The position numbers and the translations under genes are program-made. Shown piece by piece: positions 16,766-26,773 of a stretch of DNA of 36,893 bases (position 1 is its first letter; each line of letters opens with the position of its first letter). This DNA is from Oscillospiraceae bacterium (GTDB lineage: Bacteria; Bacillota; Clostridia; Oscillospirales; Ruminococcaceae): assembly GCA_029098085.1 (NCBI GenBank), contig JAQXNQ010000296.1, forward strand, positions 1-36,893, read 5' to 3'. A model generated the notes under the pieces. The model was given only the letters and a program-made list of their open reading frames with translations. It did no database searches and was not told the origin of the DNA.

Positions 16766-17644
16766 ATGCTCAGAAGCATGACTGGATATGGGCGCGGGCA
16801 GGCTGTTTCGGATCTCTGGGATATCACCGTGGAGGTTCGGGCGGTCAATCACCGCTTTTTTGAATTTTCTTCCCGGCTGCCGAAGACCTGCCTTTTTCTG
16901 GAGGACCGGCTGAAGAGTCTGGTGCAGGCCGGCTGTTCCCGGGGCAAGGTGGAGCTGTTCTGCTCGGTGCAGACGGTGGGCCAGCGGGACACCGAGGTAC
17001 AAGTCAACGAGGAGGTAGCCAAAAGCTATCTTTCGGCGCTGCGGGGCGCGGCTCCTTCCCTGGGGCTGCAGGATGACCTGAAGCTGTCCGATCTGATGCG
17101 GCTTCCGGATATCTTTACCCTCCGCCGGGCCGAGGTGGACGAGGATCGGCTGTGGGAAGCGGTTCGCGGCGTGGCCGAGACCGCCATGGCCGCCTTTGTC
17201 TCCATGCGGGAGACCGAGGGTGACCGGCTGCGGCAGGATGTGGAAGCCCGGCTGGCGGTTATCAGCGGGCTCCTTTCCTCCATCGAGGAGCGGGCACCGG
17301 CGCTGCGTCAGGAGTATTACGACCGGCTGTACCAGAAGCTCTGCGAGGTGCTGGCCGACCAGAGCATTGATGAGAGCCGTCTGGTGACCGAGGCTGCCAT
17401 CTTCGCCGACCGGGTGGCCATCGATGAGGAAACCGTCCGGCTGCACAGCCATCTGCAGCAGTTCTACAACCTGCTGGAGAGCAACGAGCCGGTGGGCCGC
17501 AAGCTGGACTTCCTGGTGCAGGAGCTGAACCGGGAGACCAACACCATCGGATCCAAATGCCAGGATGTGGCCATCGCCCGGATGGTGGTGGACATCAAGG
17601 CCGAGATTGAAAAAATCAGGGAACAGATCCAGAATCTGGAGTAA
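16766..17644 (+). CDS. yicC: YicC-family endoribonuclease
   Basis: 292-residue cytoplasmic protein of the YicC/YloC family, shown in other bacteria to be an endoribonuclease involved in RNA turnover. The diagnostic N-terminus [11 protein letters not shown], the segment [16 protein letters not shown] and the C-terminal [21 protein letters not shown] and [19 protein letters not shown] are all present, and the length is normal. The start at 16766 follows GAGGAATGTGCG. It is the first gene of a plus-strand run shared with Bacillus (yloC-remA-gmk-rpoZ), 14 bp ahead of remA. Confidence 0.95.
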   Translation: MLRSMTGYGRGQAVSDLWDITVEVRAVNHRFFEFSSRLPKTCLFLEDRLKSLVQAGCSRGKVELFCSVQTVGQRDTEVQVNEEVAKSYLSALRGAAPSLGLQDDLKLSDLMRLPDIFTLRRAEVDEDRLWEAVRGVAETAMAAFVSMRETEGDRLRQDVEARLAVISGLLSSIEERAPALRQEYYDRLYQKLCEVLADQSIDESRLVTEAAIFADRVAIDEETVRLHSHLQQFYNLLESNEPVGRKLDFLVQELNRETNTIGSKCQDVAIARMVVDIKAEIEKIREQIQNLE

Positions 17645-17658
17645 GAAGGAGCAGCGAG

Positions 17659-17928
17659 ATGAAACTGATCAACATTGGTTTCGGCAACATGGTGTCCGCA
17701 GGACGGATCATCACCATTGTGAGCCCGGAATCTGCCCCCATCAAGCGGATCATTCAGGAGGCGCGGGATAGCGGCGTGCTGATTGACGCCACCTACGGCC
17801 GCCGCACCCGCGCGGTGATCGTCATGGATTCCGGCCATGTGGTTCTGTCGGCCATCCAGCCCGAAACCGTGGCCAACCGCTTTGTACAGAGCGATGAGAT
17901 CGAAGAAGAGGTGGATGAGGATGAGTGA
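17659..17928 (+). CDS. remA: RemA-type DNA-binding regulator (DUF370)
   Basis: 89-residue protein of the DUF370/RemA family, in Bacillus a DNA-binding activator of biofilm matrix and osmoprotection genes. The core is very well conserved ([47 protein letters not shown]). It has a short acidic tail. Its last codons overlap the gmk start by 8 bp, so translation is coupled. In species without a matrix operon its targets are unknown. Confidence 0.95.
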   Translation: MKLINIGFGNMVSAGRIITIVSPESAPIKRIIQEARDSGVLIDATYGRRTRAVIVMDSGHVVLSAIQPETVANRFVQSDEIEEEVDEDE

Positions 17929-18562
17929 GAAAAAGGGCATTCTGATGGTGCTGACCGGCCCCTCCGGCAGCGGCAAGGGTACCATGCTGGGTGAATACCG
18001 GAAGGATCACGATGTGTACTTCTCCATTTCCAATACGACCCGGGCCCCCCGTCCGGGCGAGGTCAACGGCGTGCATTACCACTTTATCTCGAAGGAGGAC
18101 TTCGAGGAGCGGATCGCGCAGGGACGGATGCTGGAGTACGCCCAGTACTGCGGCAACTACTACGGCACTCCCCGGGACAAGGAGGAGGAGCAGATGAATC
18201 TGGGCCGCAGCGTCATTCTGGAGATCGAGGTGCAGGGCGCCATGCAGGTGCGGAAAAACTGCCCCGAAGCGGTGCTGACCTTCATCGTGCCCCCCTCCAT
18301 GGCGGTTTTGCGGGAGCGGCTCATCGGCCGCGGCACCGAGGATATGGCCACGGTGGAAAAGCGGCTGGCCAAGGCGGTGGACGAGATCCGCTGCGCCGAC
18401 CGGTTTGACTATCTGGTCATCAACGACAGCCTGGACGACGCCGTCCGGGACTTCGCCGACATCATGGATGCCTGCGAAAAGGGCGATGAAGCCCGCCTTG
18501 CAGCCCTGCGGGAAAAGACTGCCCGGCTGAAGGAGCAGGTCGCCCGGGAATTTCTGGGATAA
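17921..18562 (+). CDS. gmk: Guanylate kinase
   Basis: 213-residue cytosolic enzyme converting GMP and ATP to GDP and ADP, essential for guanine nucleotide supply. Walker [10 protein letters not shown] near the N-terminus, the GMP-binding segment [19 protein letters not shown] and [10 protein letters not shown] are present. The ATG at 17921 is the start that agrees with homologues; the ORF-track start would run through remA. Length is typical. Confidence 0.96.
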   Translation: MSEKKGILMVLTGPSGSGKGTMLGEYRKDHDVYFSISNTTRAPRPGEVNGVHYHFISKEDFEERIAQGRMLEYAQYCGNYYGTPRDKEEEQMNLGRSVILEIEVQGAMQVRKNCPEAVLTFIVPPSMAVLRERLIGRGTEDMATVEKRLAKAVDEIRCADRFDYLVINDSLDDAVRDFADIMDACEKGDEARLAALREKTARLKEQVAREFLG

Positions 18563-18619
18563 CCCCGGCCGTTTGACGGCCTGAATGATACTATTATCTT
18601 GATAAAGGAGTCTTCGATT

Positions 18620-18901
18620 ATGATGCACAGACCTTCCGTTCCCGAACTGCTCAAGCCCGGTCAGAGCTACTATTCTCTGGTGGTCGCGGTGGCCAAGCGG
18701 GCCCGCGAGATTGCCCAGGATGCTGATGACAACCACACCATTCTGCTGGAAAAGCCGGTGCAGCTGGCGGTGGAGGATTTCGCCAAGGGCCGCTGCAAGC
18801 TGGTGGAGAGCGATGACATCGGCGTCATCCACGACCGCCGCATCAGCAGCATGGATGCCACCGACCTGTCCGATACCGACGGGGAGCTGGACGAGGAGTA
18901 A
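18620..18901 (+). CDS. rpoZ: RNA polymerase omega subunit
   Basis: 93-residue small RNA polymerase subunit that helps fold and stabilise the beta-prime subunit. The segment YYSLVVAVAKRAREIAQDAD aligns with the conserved omega helix, and the position behind gmk matches other Bacillota. The start is ATG 18620 after AAAGGAG; an adjacent ATG at 18623 is equally possible. The tail is acidic (SDTDGELDEE). coaBC, which often follows rpoZ, is absent here and priA follows after 30 bp. Confidence 0.92.
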   Translation: MMHRPSVPELLKPGQSYYSLVVAVAKRAREIAQDADDNHTILLEKPVQLAVEDFAKGRCKLVESDDIGVIHDRRISSMDATDLSDTDGELDEE

Positions 18902-18931
18902 AAGCGGCGCGCCGCGCGGGGAGGGTTGCAG

Positions 18932-21382
18932 ATGGGGATGCTGACGGCCATGGTGGCGGTGGAAAAGACCGCCTTTCACTTTGACCGGCTGTTCTCCTAC
19001 GGAGTGCCGCAGGAGCTGGCCGCTCTGGTGCGCCGTGGCGTACGGGTGCTGGTCCCCTTCGGGCGGGGCAACCGTCTGAGTCAGGGCATGGTCTTTTCAG
19101 TGTCGGAGGAGCAGACCTCCCCCGGCCTCAAGCAGATCATCACGGTGCTGGACGAAGAGCCGATCCTGAATGAGGAGGGCTTCCGCATCGTCTCTTATAT
19201 GGCGGACAATGCCTTTTGCAGCTACTACGATGCGGTACACTGCCTGATTCCCGCCGGACTGGCGGTGGAGGCGAAAACCACCTATTCCTTCGCCAAAGGC
19301 TTTGAAAAGGAGATGCTGCCGGATCTGCCGCCGGAAGAGCAGAAGCTCCTGCGGCTGATGCTGACGGCGGATTCCCAGAAGGAGCTGAACCTGCTCTTTT
19401 CCGGCAGCGGCGGAGCTGCCCGCCGGCAGTTGGCCCAGTCTCTCACTGAAAAAGGTTTATTAAAGGAAGAGCAGACCCTCACCCGCCGGGTGGGAGACAA
19501 GACCGCCCGGATGGTTCGCCTTTGTGAGGGGGTAGACGCCGATGCTGTCGACTGTACCCCCAAGCAGCGGGAGGTGCTGCGGATTCTGCAGGATGTGGGC
19601 GCCGCCGCCGAGCGGGAGGCCGCCTACCACGCCGGTGTCACCGAAGCGGTGGTTCGGGCACTGGTGAAAAAGGGCCTGTGCGAGTATTTTGAGCAGCAGG
19701 TTTACCGCATTCCCAAAATGCCGCAGGGCGAGGTCGCGCCCGAAGATCTGCTGCTTTCCCCGAAGCAGCAGGAAGTATATGAAGGCCTTCACTCGTTGTA
19801 TGAACGGGGGGAGGCGGCGGCAGCCCTTCTGTTCGGCGTCACCGGTTCGGGTAAAACCCAGATTTTTATCCGGCTGATCCGGGATTGTCTGAATGACGGA
19901 CGCCAGGCCATCCTCATGGTGCCGGAGATCGCCCTGACGCCGCAGATGCTGCGGAAATTCCGCGGATATTTCGGCAGCGATGTGGCTGTGCTGCACTCCA
20001 GCCTGTCCATGGGCGAGCGGCTGGACGAATACCGCCGCATTCGGGCCGGAGAGGCTCGGATCATCATCGGCACCCGCAGCAGCGTTTTCGCCCCCTGCAG
20101 CCGCCTGGGGCTGATTATCATGGATGAGGAGGGGGAACACTCCTACAAATCCGACACCACGCCCCGGTACCACGCCCGGGACATTGCCAAGCTCCGCTGC
20201 GTGCATCACCGGGCCCTGCTGCTGATGGCGTCAGCTACCCCCAGCGTGGAGAGCTATTACTTTGCCCAAACCGGCCGCTATCATCTGTTTACCCTGAAGG
20301 AGCGGTTCGGAAAGGCCGCCCTTCCGGCGGTGCGGCTGATTGACATGATGACCGAGCAGCAGTGCGGCAACTATGGCCCCCTCAGCGATGAGCTGAGTGA
20401 GGAGCTGCTGCGCACCTACGAGCGGGGAGAACAGTCCATCGTGCTGCTGAACCGCCGGGGCTATGCCACCTTCGGCCTGTGCAGCGACTGCGGCAGCGCG
20501 GTGAAATGCCCCAACTGCAGCATCTCCCTGACCTACCACAAGGCCAACGGCTACCTGATGTGCCATTACTGCGGCTATACCCGGCGCCCCCAGGAGCCCT
20601 GCCCGGTCTGCGGCTCCCGGCATCTGCGGCTGATGGGCACCGGTACCCAGAAGGTGGAGGATCTGATCGCCTCCCGGATTCCCTCCGCCCGTATTCTGCG
20701 GATGGATACCGACACCACCTATTCCCGCTACGCCTACGAGGAGAAGTTCTCCCGGTTTGAGGCGGGGGAGTACGACATCATGATCGGCACCCAGATGGTG
20801 GCCAAGGGCTTGAATTTTCCCGGCGTCACGCTGGTGGGCGTGCTGGGAGCGGATCAGTATCTCTACTCCGGCGACTTCCGGTGCGGCGAGAAGACCTTCT
20901 CCCTGATCACCCAGGTGGTGGGCCGCAGCGGCCGGTATGAGAAGCCGGGAATGGCCTGCATCCAGACGGTGTCGCCGGATCATCCGGTGATCCGCCATGC
21001 GGCAGAGCAGGACTACGAGGCCTTTTACGAAGAGGAAATTCAGATCCGCCGGGCGGCGCTGCAGCCGCCCTTCTGCGATTTGCTGGTGGCGGGCTTTTCC
21101 GGAACCGATGAGAAGCGGGTGGCCGACTGCGCCGCCGCCTTCCACCGGATACTGGAGAAACGGCTGCTGGAGGCGGAGCCGAAGCTCCCGGCGGTGCTGC
21201 TGGGGGTTTCCCAGGCTCTGGTTTACCGGATCAACGGCAAATACCGCCGGCGGGTTATTGTGAAATGCAGAAACAGCCGCCGCTTCCGGGATCTGCTGCG
21301 GCAGGCCGTGGCGGAAGCGGACGGACAGAAGCTGCTGCGCGGCGTCAGCGTCTATCTGGATATGAACGGCGACATTGGATAA
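18932..21382 (+). CDS. priA: Primosomal protein N' (PriA helicase)
   Basis: 816-residue superfamily 2 DNA helicase that reloads the replisome at stalled forks. An N-terminal DNA-binding domain (FHFDRLFSYGVP, RVLVPFGRGNR) is followed by Walker A GVTGSGKT, the DEAD-box-like DEEGEHSYKSD, a zinc-binding insert with eight Cys (CSDCG, CPNC, CHYCG, CPVCG) and the C-terminal helicase motifs (GTQMVAKGLNFPGV, QVVGRSGRYEKPG). The start at 18932 follows GGGAGGG by six bases. Length is normal, with no disruption. Confidence 0.96.
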   Translation: MGMLTAMVAVEKTAFHFDRLFSYGVPQELAALVRRGVRVLVPFGRGNRLSQGMVFSVSEEQTSPGLKQIITVLDEEPILNEEGFRIVSYMADNAFCSYYDAVHCLIPAGLAVEAKTTYSFAKGFEKEMLPDLPPEEQKLLRLMLTADSQKELNLLFSGSGGAARRQLAQSLTEKGLLKEEQTLTRRVGDKTARMVRLCEGVDADAVDCTPKQREVLRILQDVGAAAEREAAYHAGVTEAVVRALVKKGLCEYFEQQVYRIPKMPQGEVAPEDLLLSPKQQEVYEGLHSLYERGEAAAALLFGVTGSGKTQIFIRLIRDCLNDGRQAILMVPEIALTPQMLRKFRGYFGSDVAVLHSSLSMGERLDEYRRIRAGEARIIIGTRSSVFAPCSRLGLIIMDEEGEHSYKSDTTPRYHARDIAKLRCVHHRALLLMASATPSVESYYFAQTGRYHLFTLKERFGKAALPAVRLIDMMTEQQCGNYGPLSDELSEELLRTYERGEQSIVLLNRRGYATFGLCSDCGSAVKCPNCSISLTYHKANGYLMCHYCGYTRRPQEPCPVCGSRHLRLMGTGTQKVEDLIASRIPSARILRMDTDTTYSRYAYEEKFSRFEAGEYDIMIGTQMVAKGLNFPGVTLVGVLGADQYLYSGDFRCGEKTFSLITQVVGRSGRYEKPGMACIQTVSPDHPVIRHAAEQDYEAFYEEEIQIRRAALQPPFCDLLVAGFSGTDEKRVADCAAAFHRILEKRLLEAEPKLPAVLLGVSQALVYRINGKYRRRVIVKCRNSRRFRDLLRQAVAEADGQKLLRGVSVYLDMNGDIG

Positions 21383-21428
21383 AGGTACGGCCGCCCTTTG
21401 GCGGCGTTTGGATGGAAAGGAGCAGAAT

Positions 21429-21932
21429 ATGGCGATTCGGCAAATGGTACTGGAGGGAAACGAGCTCCTCCGGAAGAAATCCCGGGAGGTAACAGCCTTT
21501 GATGAAAAACTGGGCATCCTGCTGGACGACATGGCGGAGACCATGGCGAAGCAGCAGGGTGTCGGTCTGGCCGGCGTACAGGTGGGGATCCTGCGCCGGG
21601 TGGTGGTCATCGACATCGGCGAGGGCCGCATCGAGCTGATCAACCCCGTCATCGTCAAAACCTCCGGCAAGCAGATGGACAGCGAGGGCTGCCTTTCTTT
21701 TCCCGGGCAATACGGCATGGTGGAGCGTCCCAATCAGGTGACGGTCAGGGCCCAGAACCGCCACGGCGAATTCTTTGAGATCACCGGCGTGGGTCTGCTG
21801 GCCCGGGCCTTCTGCCACGAAATTGATCATCTGGACGGCATTGTCTTCAAGGACCGCGCTTCCGAAATGCTGGAGCCGGAACCTCAGAAGCCCCGCAAGA
21901 AGCTCGCTGTCCGGCTGAAACGCAAGGAGTGA
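21429..21932 (+). CDS. def: Peptide deformylase
   Basis: 167-residue metalloenzyme that removes the formyl group from new N-terminal methionines. The three motifs are GVGLAGVQVG (usually GxGLAAxQ), EGCLSFPG with the metal-binding Cys, and HEIDHLDG with the two metal-binding His and the catalytic Glu. The second Ala of motif 1 is Gly here, a mild variation. The stop is 5 bp before the fmt start, matching the common def-fmt pairing. Confidence 0.96.
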   Translation: MAIRQMVLEGNELLRKKSREVTAFDEKLGILLDDMAETMAKQQGVGLAGVQVGILRRVVVIDIGEGRIELINPVIVKTSGKQMDSEGCLSFPGQYGMVERPNQVTVRAQNRHGEFFEITGVGLLARAFCHEIDHLDGIVFKDRASEMLEPEPQKPRKKLAVRLKRKE

Positions 21933-21937
21933 CCGGT

Positions 21938-22858
21938 ATGAACATCGTTTTCATGGGAACGCCGGAGTTTGCCGTTCCCTGTCTGACCGCTCTGGTGGAG
22001 GCCGGATATCCGGTGACCGGCGTCTTTACCCAGCCTGACAAGCCCAAGGGAAGGGGTCATAAGCTGCAGCCTACACCTGTAAAGGAATATGCTTTACAGC
22101 AGAATATTCCGGTTTTTCAGCCCAAAACCCTGAAAAACGAGGAGGCGCTGGCCGATCTGCGGAGCTGCGCCCCCGATTTGATTGTGGTCGTGGCCTATGG
22201 CCGGATCCTGCCCAGAACGGTTCTGGATCTGCCGAAGCTGGGCTGCATCAATGTGCACGCTTCGCTGCTGCCTAAATACCGGGGCGCGGGGCCCATTCAG
22301 TGGAGCATTCTCAGCGGCGAGACCGAGACCGGCGTCACCACCATGTACATGGCGGACGGCATCGATACCGGCGACATGCTGGAGAAAGCCTCCACCCCCA
22401 TCGGGGAGAACGAGACCGCCGACCAGCTTCACGACCGGCTGTCGGTATTGGGAGCCCAGCTGCTGCTCTCCACCCTGAAAAAGCTGGAGGAGGGCACCCT
22501 GCAGCCCGAAAAGCAGGACGATTCCCTTGCCACCCATGCGCCCATGCTCTCCAAGGAGATGTCCGATCTTGATTTTACAAGGGACGCCCGGAGCCTTCAC
22601 AACCAGATCCGGGGTCTGTCCAGCTGGCCCGCTGCTCAGACCGTCTGGAAGGGCAAGCGGCTGAAGGTGTACGAAAGCCGTCTTTGCTCGGGACGCGGAG
22701 AGCCCGGCACGTTGCTGGATCCCAAAAACTTTGTCGTGGCCTGCGGCGAAGGCGCCATCCAGCTGGTGTCCGTCCAGTATGAGGGCGGCAAGCGGATGTC
22801 CGGCGCGGATTTTCTCCGGGGCAAGCCGGGGGAGAAGGGCGACAGGCTGGGAGTTTGA
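21938..22858 (+). CDS. fmt: Methionyl-tRNA formyltransferase
   Basis: 306-residue enzyme that formylates initiator Met-tRNA using 10-formyltetrahydrofolate. MNIVFMGTPEFAVPCL opens the Rossmann domain; the catalytic region has NVHASLLPKYRGAGPIQW with the Asn and His, and TTMYMADGIDTGDML with the Asp. A C-terminal tRNA-binding domain follows (from about residue 205). ATG 21938 lies eight bases after AAGGAG and fits homologues better than the upstream GTG of the ORF track. Confidence 0.96.
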   Translation: MNIVFMGTPEFAVPCLTALVEAGYPVTGVFTQPDKPKGRGHKLQPTPVKEYALQQNIPVFQPKTLKNEEALADLRSCAPDLIVVVAYGRILPRTVLDLPKLGCINVHASLLPKYRGAGPIQWSILSGETETGVTTMYMADGIDTGDMLEKASTPIGENETADQLHDRLSVLGAQLLLSTLKKLEEGTLQPEKQDDSLATHAPMLSKEMSDLDFTRDARSLHNQIRGLSSWPAAQTVWKGKRLKVYESRLCSGRGEPGTLLDPKNFVVACGEGAIQLVSVQYEGGKRMSGADFLRGKPGEKGDRLGV

Positions 22859-22886
22859 GCTGTTTCGGTGAAAAGGAGGCCTTTTC

Positions 22887-23576
22887 TTGTACTTTGATAT
22901 GACCTATCTGATCTATGTGCTGCCGCCGCTGCTGATTTCCATCTGGGCGTCGGCCCATGTGAAGAGCACCTACGCCAAATACAACCGGGTGGCCAACCGC
23001 CGGGGCTATACCGCCGCCATGGTGGCCCGCCGGATTCTGGACGACAACGGTCTTCAGAGCATCCGGCTGGAGCGGGTCTCCGGCGAACTGACCGACCATT
23101 ACGACCCTTCCGCCGGGGTGATCCGCCTGTCGGACAGCACCTACAATTCCACGTCGGTGGGAGCGCTGGGGGTCGCCGCCCATGAATGCGGCCATGCGGT
23201 GCAGCATGAGGTTGGCTATTTCCCCATGAAGATTCGCAGCGCCATCATCCCCATCACCCAGCTCGGCTCCTCGCTGGCCATGCCCCTGGCTCTGATTGGC
23301 ATTGTCATGGGCTTTCCGCTGCTGACCGAGATCGGCATTCTGCTGTTCTGCGCGGTGGTAGTGTTCCAGCTGGTGACCCTGCCGGTGGAGTTCAACGCCA
23401 GCCGCCGGGCCATGAAAACCCTGGAGCAGGATCTGATTCTGGAGCAAGACGAGCTGCAGGGCGCCCGCCGGGTGCTGACGGCAGCGGCTCTGACCTATGT
23501 GGCTGCTTTGCTGGTGGCGCTGGGCAACCTGCTGCGGCTGCTGGCTCTGCGGGATCGCCGCAATGGGAGACGCTGA
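22887..23576 (+). CDS. Zinc metallopeptidase of the YugP family
   Basis: 229-residue integral membrane protein with a zinc-protease motif AAHECGHAVQH (HExxH), about residues 93-97. An N-terminal helix (YLIYVLPPLLISIWASA) and two to three further helices after the motif make it membrane-embedded. Start taken as TTG 22887 after AAAAGGAGG because homologues begin with MYF; the in-frame ATG at 22899 is a fallback. Between fmt and rsmB is a usual place for it in Clostridia. Its substrate is unknown. Confidence 0.88.
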   Translation: MYFDMTYLIYVLPPLLISIWASAHVKSTYAKYNRVANRRGYTAAMVARRILDDNGLQSIRLERVSGELTDHYDPSAGVIRLSDSTYNSTSVGALGVAAHECGHAVQHEVGYFPMKIRSAIIPITQLGSSLAMPLALIGIVMGFPLLTEIGILLFCAVVVFQLVTLPVEFNASRRAMKTLEQDLILEQDELQGARRVLTAAALTYVAALLVALGNLLRLLALRDRRNGRR

Positions 23577-23577
23577 G

Positions 23578-24927
23578 ATGGCCGGAGACAAGCGCGCCCT
23601 TTCCGGCCGGGAGGCGGCCTTTGAGGCCCTCTGCCGGATGGAACGGGACAAGGCCTATTCCAATCTGACTCTGGACAGTGTCCTGCAGCGGGTGCCCGAT
23701 CCCCGGGAGCGGCAGTTTGCCTCGGCCCTGTTTTACGGTGCTCTGGAGCGGCGGGTCACACTGGATCGCATTCTTGATGCTTATGTGAAAAAGGGAGCCG
23801 CCTCGCTGGATCCGGAGGTGCTCACCGCTTTGCAGCTGGGACTTTGTCAGCTGCTGTATCTGGACAGCGTGCCTGACCGGGCGGCGGTGGATGAAAGCGT
23901 TGAGCTGATCAAGGGAACCCGACGGAAAAACGCTGCCGGTCTGGTCAACGGAGTGCTGCGCTCCTTCCTGCGGGACGGCAAAAAACTGCCGGTTGCTTCT
24001 TCCGATGATCCGCTGGAGAAGGCTTCGCTGGAGACGGCCATGCCCCGCTGGATTCTGTCCCTTTGGGCAGAGCAGTACGGCATGGAGACGGCGCTGCAGC
24101 TGGCGAAGGACTGTCTGGGACGTCCGCCGCTGCAGCTGCGAGTCAACACGGTGCTCTGTACGGCCGAAGAGGCCGCCCGGCAGCTGAGAGCTTCCGGCGC
24201 ATCGGTGACGCCTCATCCGCTGCTGCCGGACTGTCTGACGGTCAGCGGCCTGGGGGCGGTGGGGGAGCATCCCCTGATCCGCCAGGGACTTTGTTATGTA
24301 CAGGACGCCTCCTCCCAGCTCTGCGCCCGGGCGGTGGAGCCGCAGCCTGGCCAGCGGGTCTTTGATCTCTGCGCCGCTCCCGGCTCCAAGAGCTTTACCA
24401 TGGCGCAGCTGATGGAAAACCGCGGCGAGCTGCTGGCCTTTGATCTGCACGACAGCCGGGTGCGGCTGATCCGTTCGGGCGCCGACCGGCTGGGCCTGTC
24501 GGTGATCCGCGCAGCAAAGGGAGACGCCTCCCGGTTCAGTCCCCAGCTGGGGCTGGCCGACCGGGTGCTCTGCGATGTGCCCTGCGCCGGTCTGGGGGTC
24601 ATCCGCCGCAAGCCGGAGATCCGTCTCAAGACGCCGGAGGAGATCCGGGGCCTTCCGGGCATTCAGAAGAAAATCCTCCTGAACGGAGCAAACTACGTCA
24701 AACCGGGCGGGCTGCTGGTCTATTCCACCTGCTCGCTCAATAAGGAAGAAAATGACCGTGTGGCCGATGCCTTTCTGGCAGCCCGGCCCGATTTTGCACC
24801 CGATCCGCTGCCGCCGCTGTTTGACGGCCTGACGGATGGGGGATACAAAGCCACTCTCATGCCCCACAAAGGGGATTTTGACGGATTTTTTGTGGCGCGA
24901 TTTCACCGGATTGCTTCCGGCAGCTGA
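23578..24927 (+). CDS. rsmB: 16S rRNA m5C967 methyltransferase (RsmB)
   Basis: 449-residue RNA methyltransferase. An N-terminal NusB-like domain (about residues 8-145, with ALFYGALERRVTLDRIL) is followed by the SAM-dependent domain: DLCAAPGSKSFTMAQLM binds SAM, DVPCAGLGVIRRKPEIR holds one active-site Cys, and YSTCSLNKEEN holds the catalytic Cys. The usual PCSG is PCAG. The start at 23578 overlaps nothing and lies one base after the preceding stop, spaced by GGGAG. Confidence 0.95.
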   Translation: MAGDKRALSGREAAFEALCRMERDKAYSNLTLDSVLQRVPDPRERQFASALFYGALERRVTLDRILDAYVKKGAASLDPEVLTALQLGLCQLLYLDSVPDRAAVDESVELIKGTRRKNAAGLVNGVLRSFLRDGKKLPVASSDDPLEKASLETAMPRWILSLWAEQYGMETALQLAKDCLGRPPLQLRVNTVLCTAEEAARQLRASGASVTPHPLLPDCLTVSGLGAVGEHPLIRQGLCYVQDASSQLCARAVEPQPGQRVFDLCAAPGSKSFTMAQLMENRGELLAFDLHDSRVRLIRSGADRLGLSVIRAAKGDASRFSPQLGLADRVLCDVPCAGLGVIRRKPEIRLKTPEEIRGLPGIQKKILLNGANYVKPGGLLVYSTCSLNKEENDRVADAFLAARPDFAPDPLPPLFDGLTDGGYKATLMPHKGDFDGFFVARFHRIASGS

Positions 24928-24932
24928 AGAGG

Positions 24933-25976
24933 GTGAAGACCATAGCCATCGACATCAAATCCATGACCATTCCCGAGCTGGAGGCCCTTCTGACCGGGAT
25001 GGGACAGCCCAGATTCCGGGCAAAGCAGCTCTTTTCCTGGATGCATGACAAGCGGGTGCTTTCCTTTGACGAGATGAAGAACCTGCCTGCCTCCCTGCGG
25101 GAGCAGCTGAAGCGGGACTGCACCCTGACCGCCTTTACCACCGAGCGCCGGCTCTGCTCTCAGACCGACGGCACCATCAAGTACCTGTACCGGCTGGGCG
25201 ACGGCGAGTATGTGGAAAGCGTGCTGATGCGGTATGAGCACGGCATCAGCCTGTGCATCTCTACCCAGGTGGGCTGCCGGATGGGCTGCAGCTTCTGCGC
25301 TTCCACCAAGGCGGGCTTTGTGCGGCACCTGACCCCCTCTGAGATTCTGGAGCAGGTCTACGCCGCCGGGCGGGACACCGGGGAGCGGATCAGCAGCATC
25401 GTCCTCATGGGCATTGGCGAGCCGCTGGATAATTTCGACAATGTCCTGCGGTTTCTGGAGCTGGTGGCCGCGCCGGAGGGGCTGAACCTGAGCCACCGGC
25501 ATATTTCCCTGTCCACCTGCGGACTGGTGAACCGCATCTACGAGCTGGCCGACATGGATCTGCAGATCACCCTGTCCATCTCGCTCCACGCCACCAACGA
25601 CGAGACCCGGGACGCCATCATGCCGGTCAACCACAAATGGAAAATCGGAGAGCTGCTGAAGGCCTGCCGGTACTATACCGATAAGACCCACCGGCGGATC
25701 TCCTATGAATACTCCCTGATCAGCGGCGTCAACGACAGTCCGCAGCAGGCGGTCGAGCTGGCGGCCCTGCTGAAGGGGAGCCTTTGCCATGTAAACCTGA
25801 TTCCCGTCAACTATGTGGAGGAGGCGGGCTACGAAAAGAGCTCCCGGCAGCGGATCTATCAGTTCCAGAAGGTTCTCTGCGACCGGGGAGTCAATGCCAC
25901 GGTGCGCCGGACGCTGGGAGCAGACATCGACGCTGCCTGCGGTCAGCTGAGGCGGCAGGCGCTGCGCTCGTCCTGA
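24933..25976 (+). CDS. rlmN: 23S rRNA/tRNA adenine-C2 methyltransferase (RlmN)
   Basis: 347-residue radical-SAM enzyme that makes 2-methyladenosine at A2503 of 23S rRNA and position 37 of some tRNAs. The iron-sulfur motif CRMGCSFC has the CX3CX2C spacing, MGIGEPLDNFDNVL and SISLHATNDETRDAIMP are family motifs, and the Cys of TVRRTLGADIDAACGQL near the end is the methyl-carrying or acid Cys. The GTG start at 24933 gives the N-terminus expected (DIKSMTIPELEALL) but its spacing to AGAGG is short. Confidence 0.95.
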   Translation: MKTIAIDIKSMTIPELEALLTGMGQPRFRAKQLFSWMHDKRVLSFDEMKNLPASLREQLKRDCTLTAFTTERRLCSQTDGTIKYLYRLGDGEYVESVLMRYEHGISLCISTQVGCRMGCSFCASTKAGFVRHLTPSEILEQVYAAGRDTGERISSIVLMGIGEPLDNFDNVLRFLELVAAPEGLNLSHRHISLSTCGLVNRIYELADMDLQITLSISLHATNDETRDAIMPVNHKWKIGELLKACRYYTDKTHRRISYEYSLISGVNDSPQQAVELAALLKGSLCHVNLIPVNYVEEAGYEKSSRQRIYQFQKVLCDRGVNATVRRTLGADIDAACGQLRRQALRSS

Positions 25977-26011
25977 CGGCGGGCGTCCTGTGAGAAAAAG
26001 GGGGGGCAGCA

Positions 26012-26740
26012 TTGAAAATTGCCGGAAAAACCGATATTGGCATGGTAAGGGCCACCAACCAGGACACCTTCTGCATCGAAGCACTGGGGCAGGATCTGGG
26101 CCTTGCCCTGGTCTGTGACGGCATGGGAGGCGCCCGGGGCGGAGACCGCGCCAGCGCCATGGCCCGCCGCACCATCACAAACGTGATCCGCAGCGGCTGC
26201 AGAGAGGCGGTCAGCCAGGGCAGCATCCACGACCTGCTGCTGAAAGCCCTCTATGAGGCCAACAGGGCTATTTACATGGTCTCGCTGGCCGAGCCGGACT
26301 GCCGGGGTATGGGCACCACGGCGGTGGCGGCGCTGGTGACGCCCGACACGGCCTATGTGGCCCATGTGGGCGACTCCCGGCTGTACCAGCTGCGGGGCGA
26401 GGAGTTCTTTCAGGTGACGCGGGACCATTCCCGGGTTCAGGAAATGGTGGACGAGGGCAGCATCACCCCTGCCGAGGCGCGGGTGCATCCCGACCGGAAC
26501 ATGATCACCCGGGCGGTGGGCGTGGACCGGGATGTGGATGTGGATCTGCTGGACCTTCCGCTGCAGCCGGGCGACAAGCTGCTGCTCTGCAGCGACGGCC
26601 TGTCGGGGATCTGCACCGACCGGGAGATCGCCGGCGTGCTGTATACCCTTCCCGCCGAGGAGGCGGTGGAGGAGCTGATCCATCTGGCCAACACGGGCGG
26701 CGGCTACGACAACATCACCGCTGTCATCGTCGAGCTGTAA
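26012..26740 (+). CDS. prpC: PP2C-type Ser/Thr protein phosphatase (PrpC/Stp)
   Basis: 242-residue Mn/Mg-dependent phosphatase that reverses phosphorylation by the downstream kinase. Motifs: DIGMVRATNQD, VCDGMGGARGGDRAS, AHVGDSRLYQLR, TRAVGVD and the C-terminal DNITAVIVEL, whose Asp residues coordinate two metals. The TTG start at 26012 follows a purine-rich AAAAAGGGGGGG and gives the natural N-terminus MKIAGKTDIG. It lies 33 bp ahead of the kinase gene, as in most Bacillota. Confidence 0.95.
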   Translation: MKIAGKTDIGMVRATNQDTFCIEALGQDLGLALVCDGMGGARGGDRASAMARRTITNVIRSGCREAVSQGSIHDLLLKALYEANRAIYMVSLAEPDCRGMGTTAVAALVTPDTAYVAHVGDSRLYQLRGEEFFQVTRDHSRVQEMVDEGSITPAEARVHPDRNMITRAVGVDRDVDVDLLDLPLQPGDKLLLCSDGLSGICTDREIAGVLYTLPAEEAVEELIHLANTGGGYDNITAVIVEL

Positions 26741-26773
26741 GCCGCGCCCTGCTTTGGAAGGAGGACATTCCCT

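Noticed and set aside
20231-21733. 500-codon minus-strand ORF opposite priA and def
   Set aside because: It spans two unrelated plus-strand genes and has no family signature.
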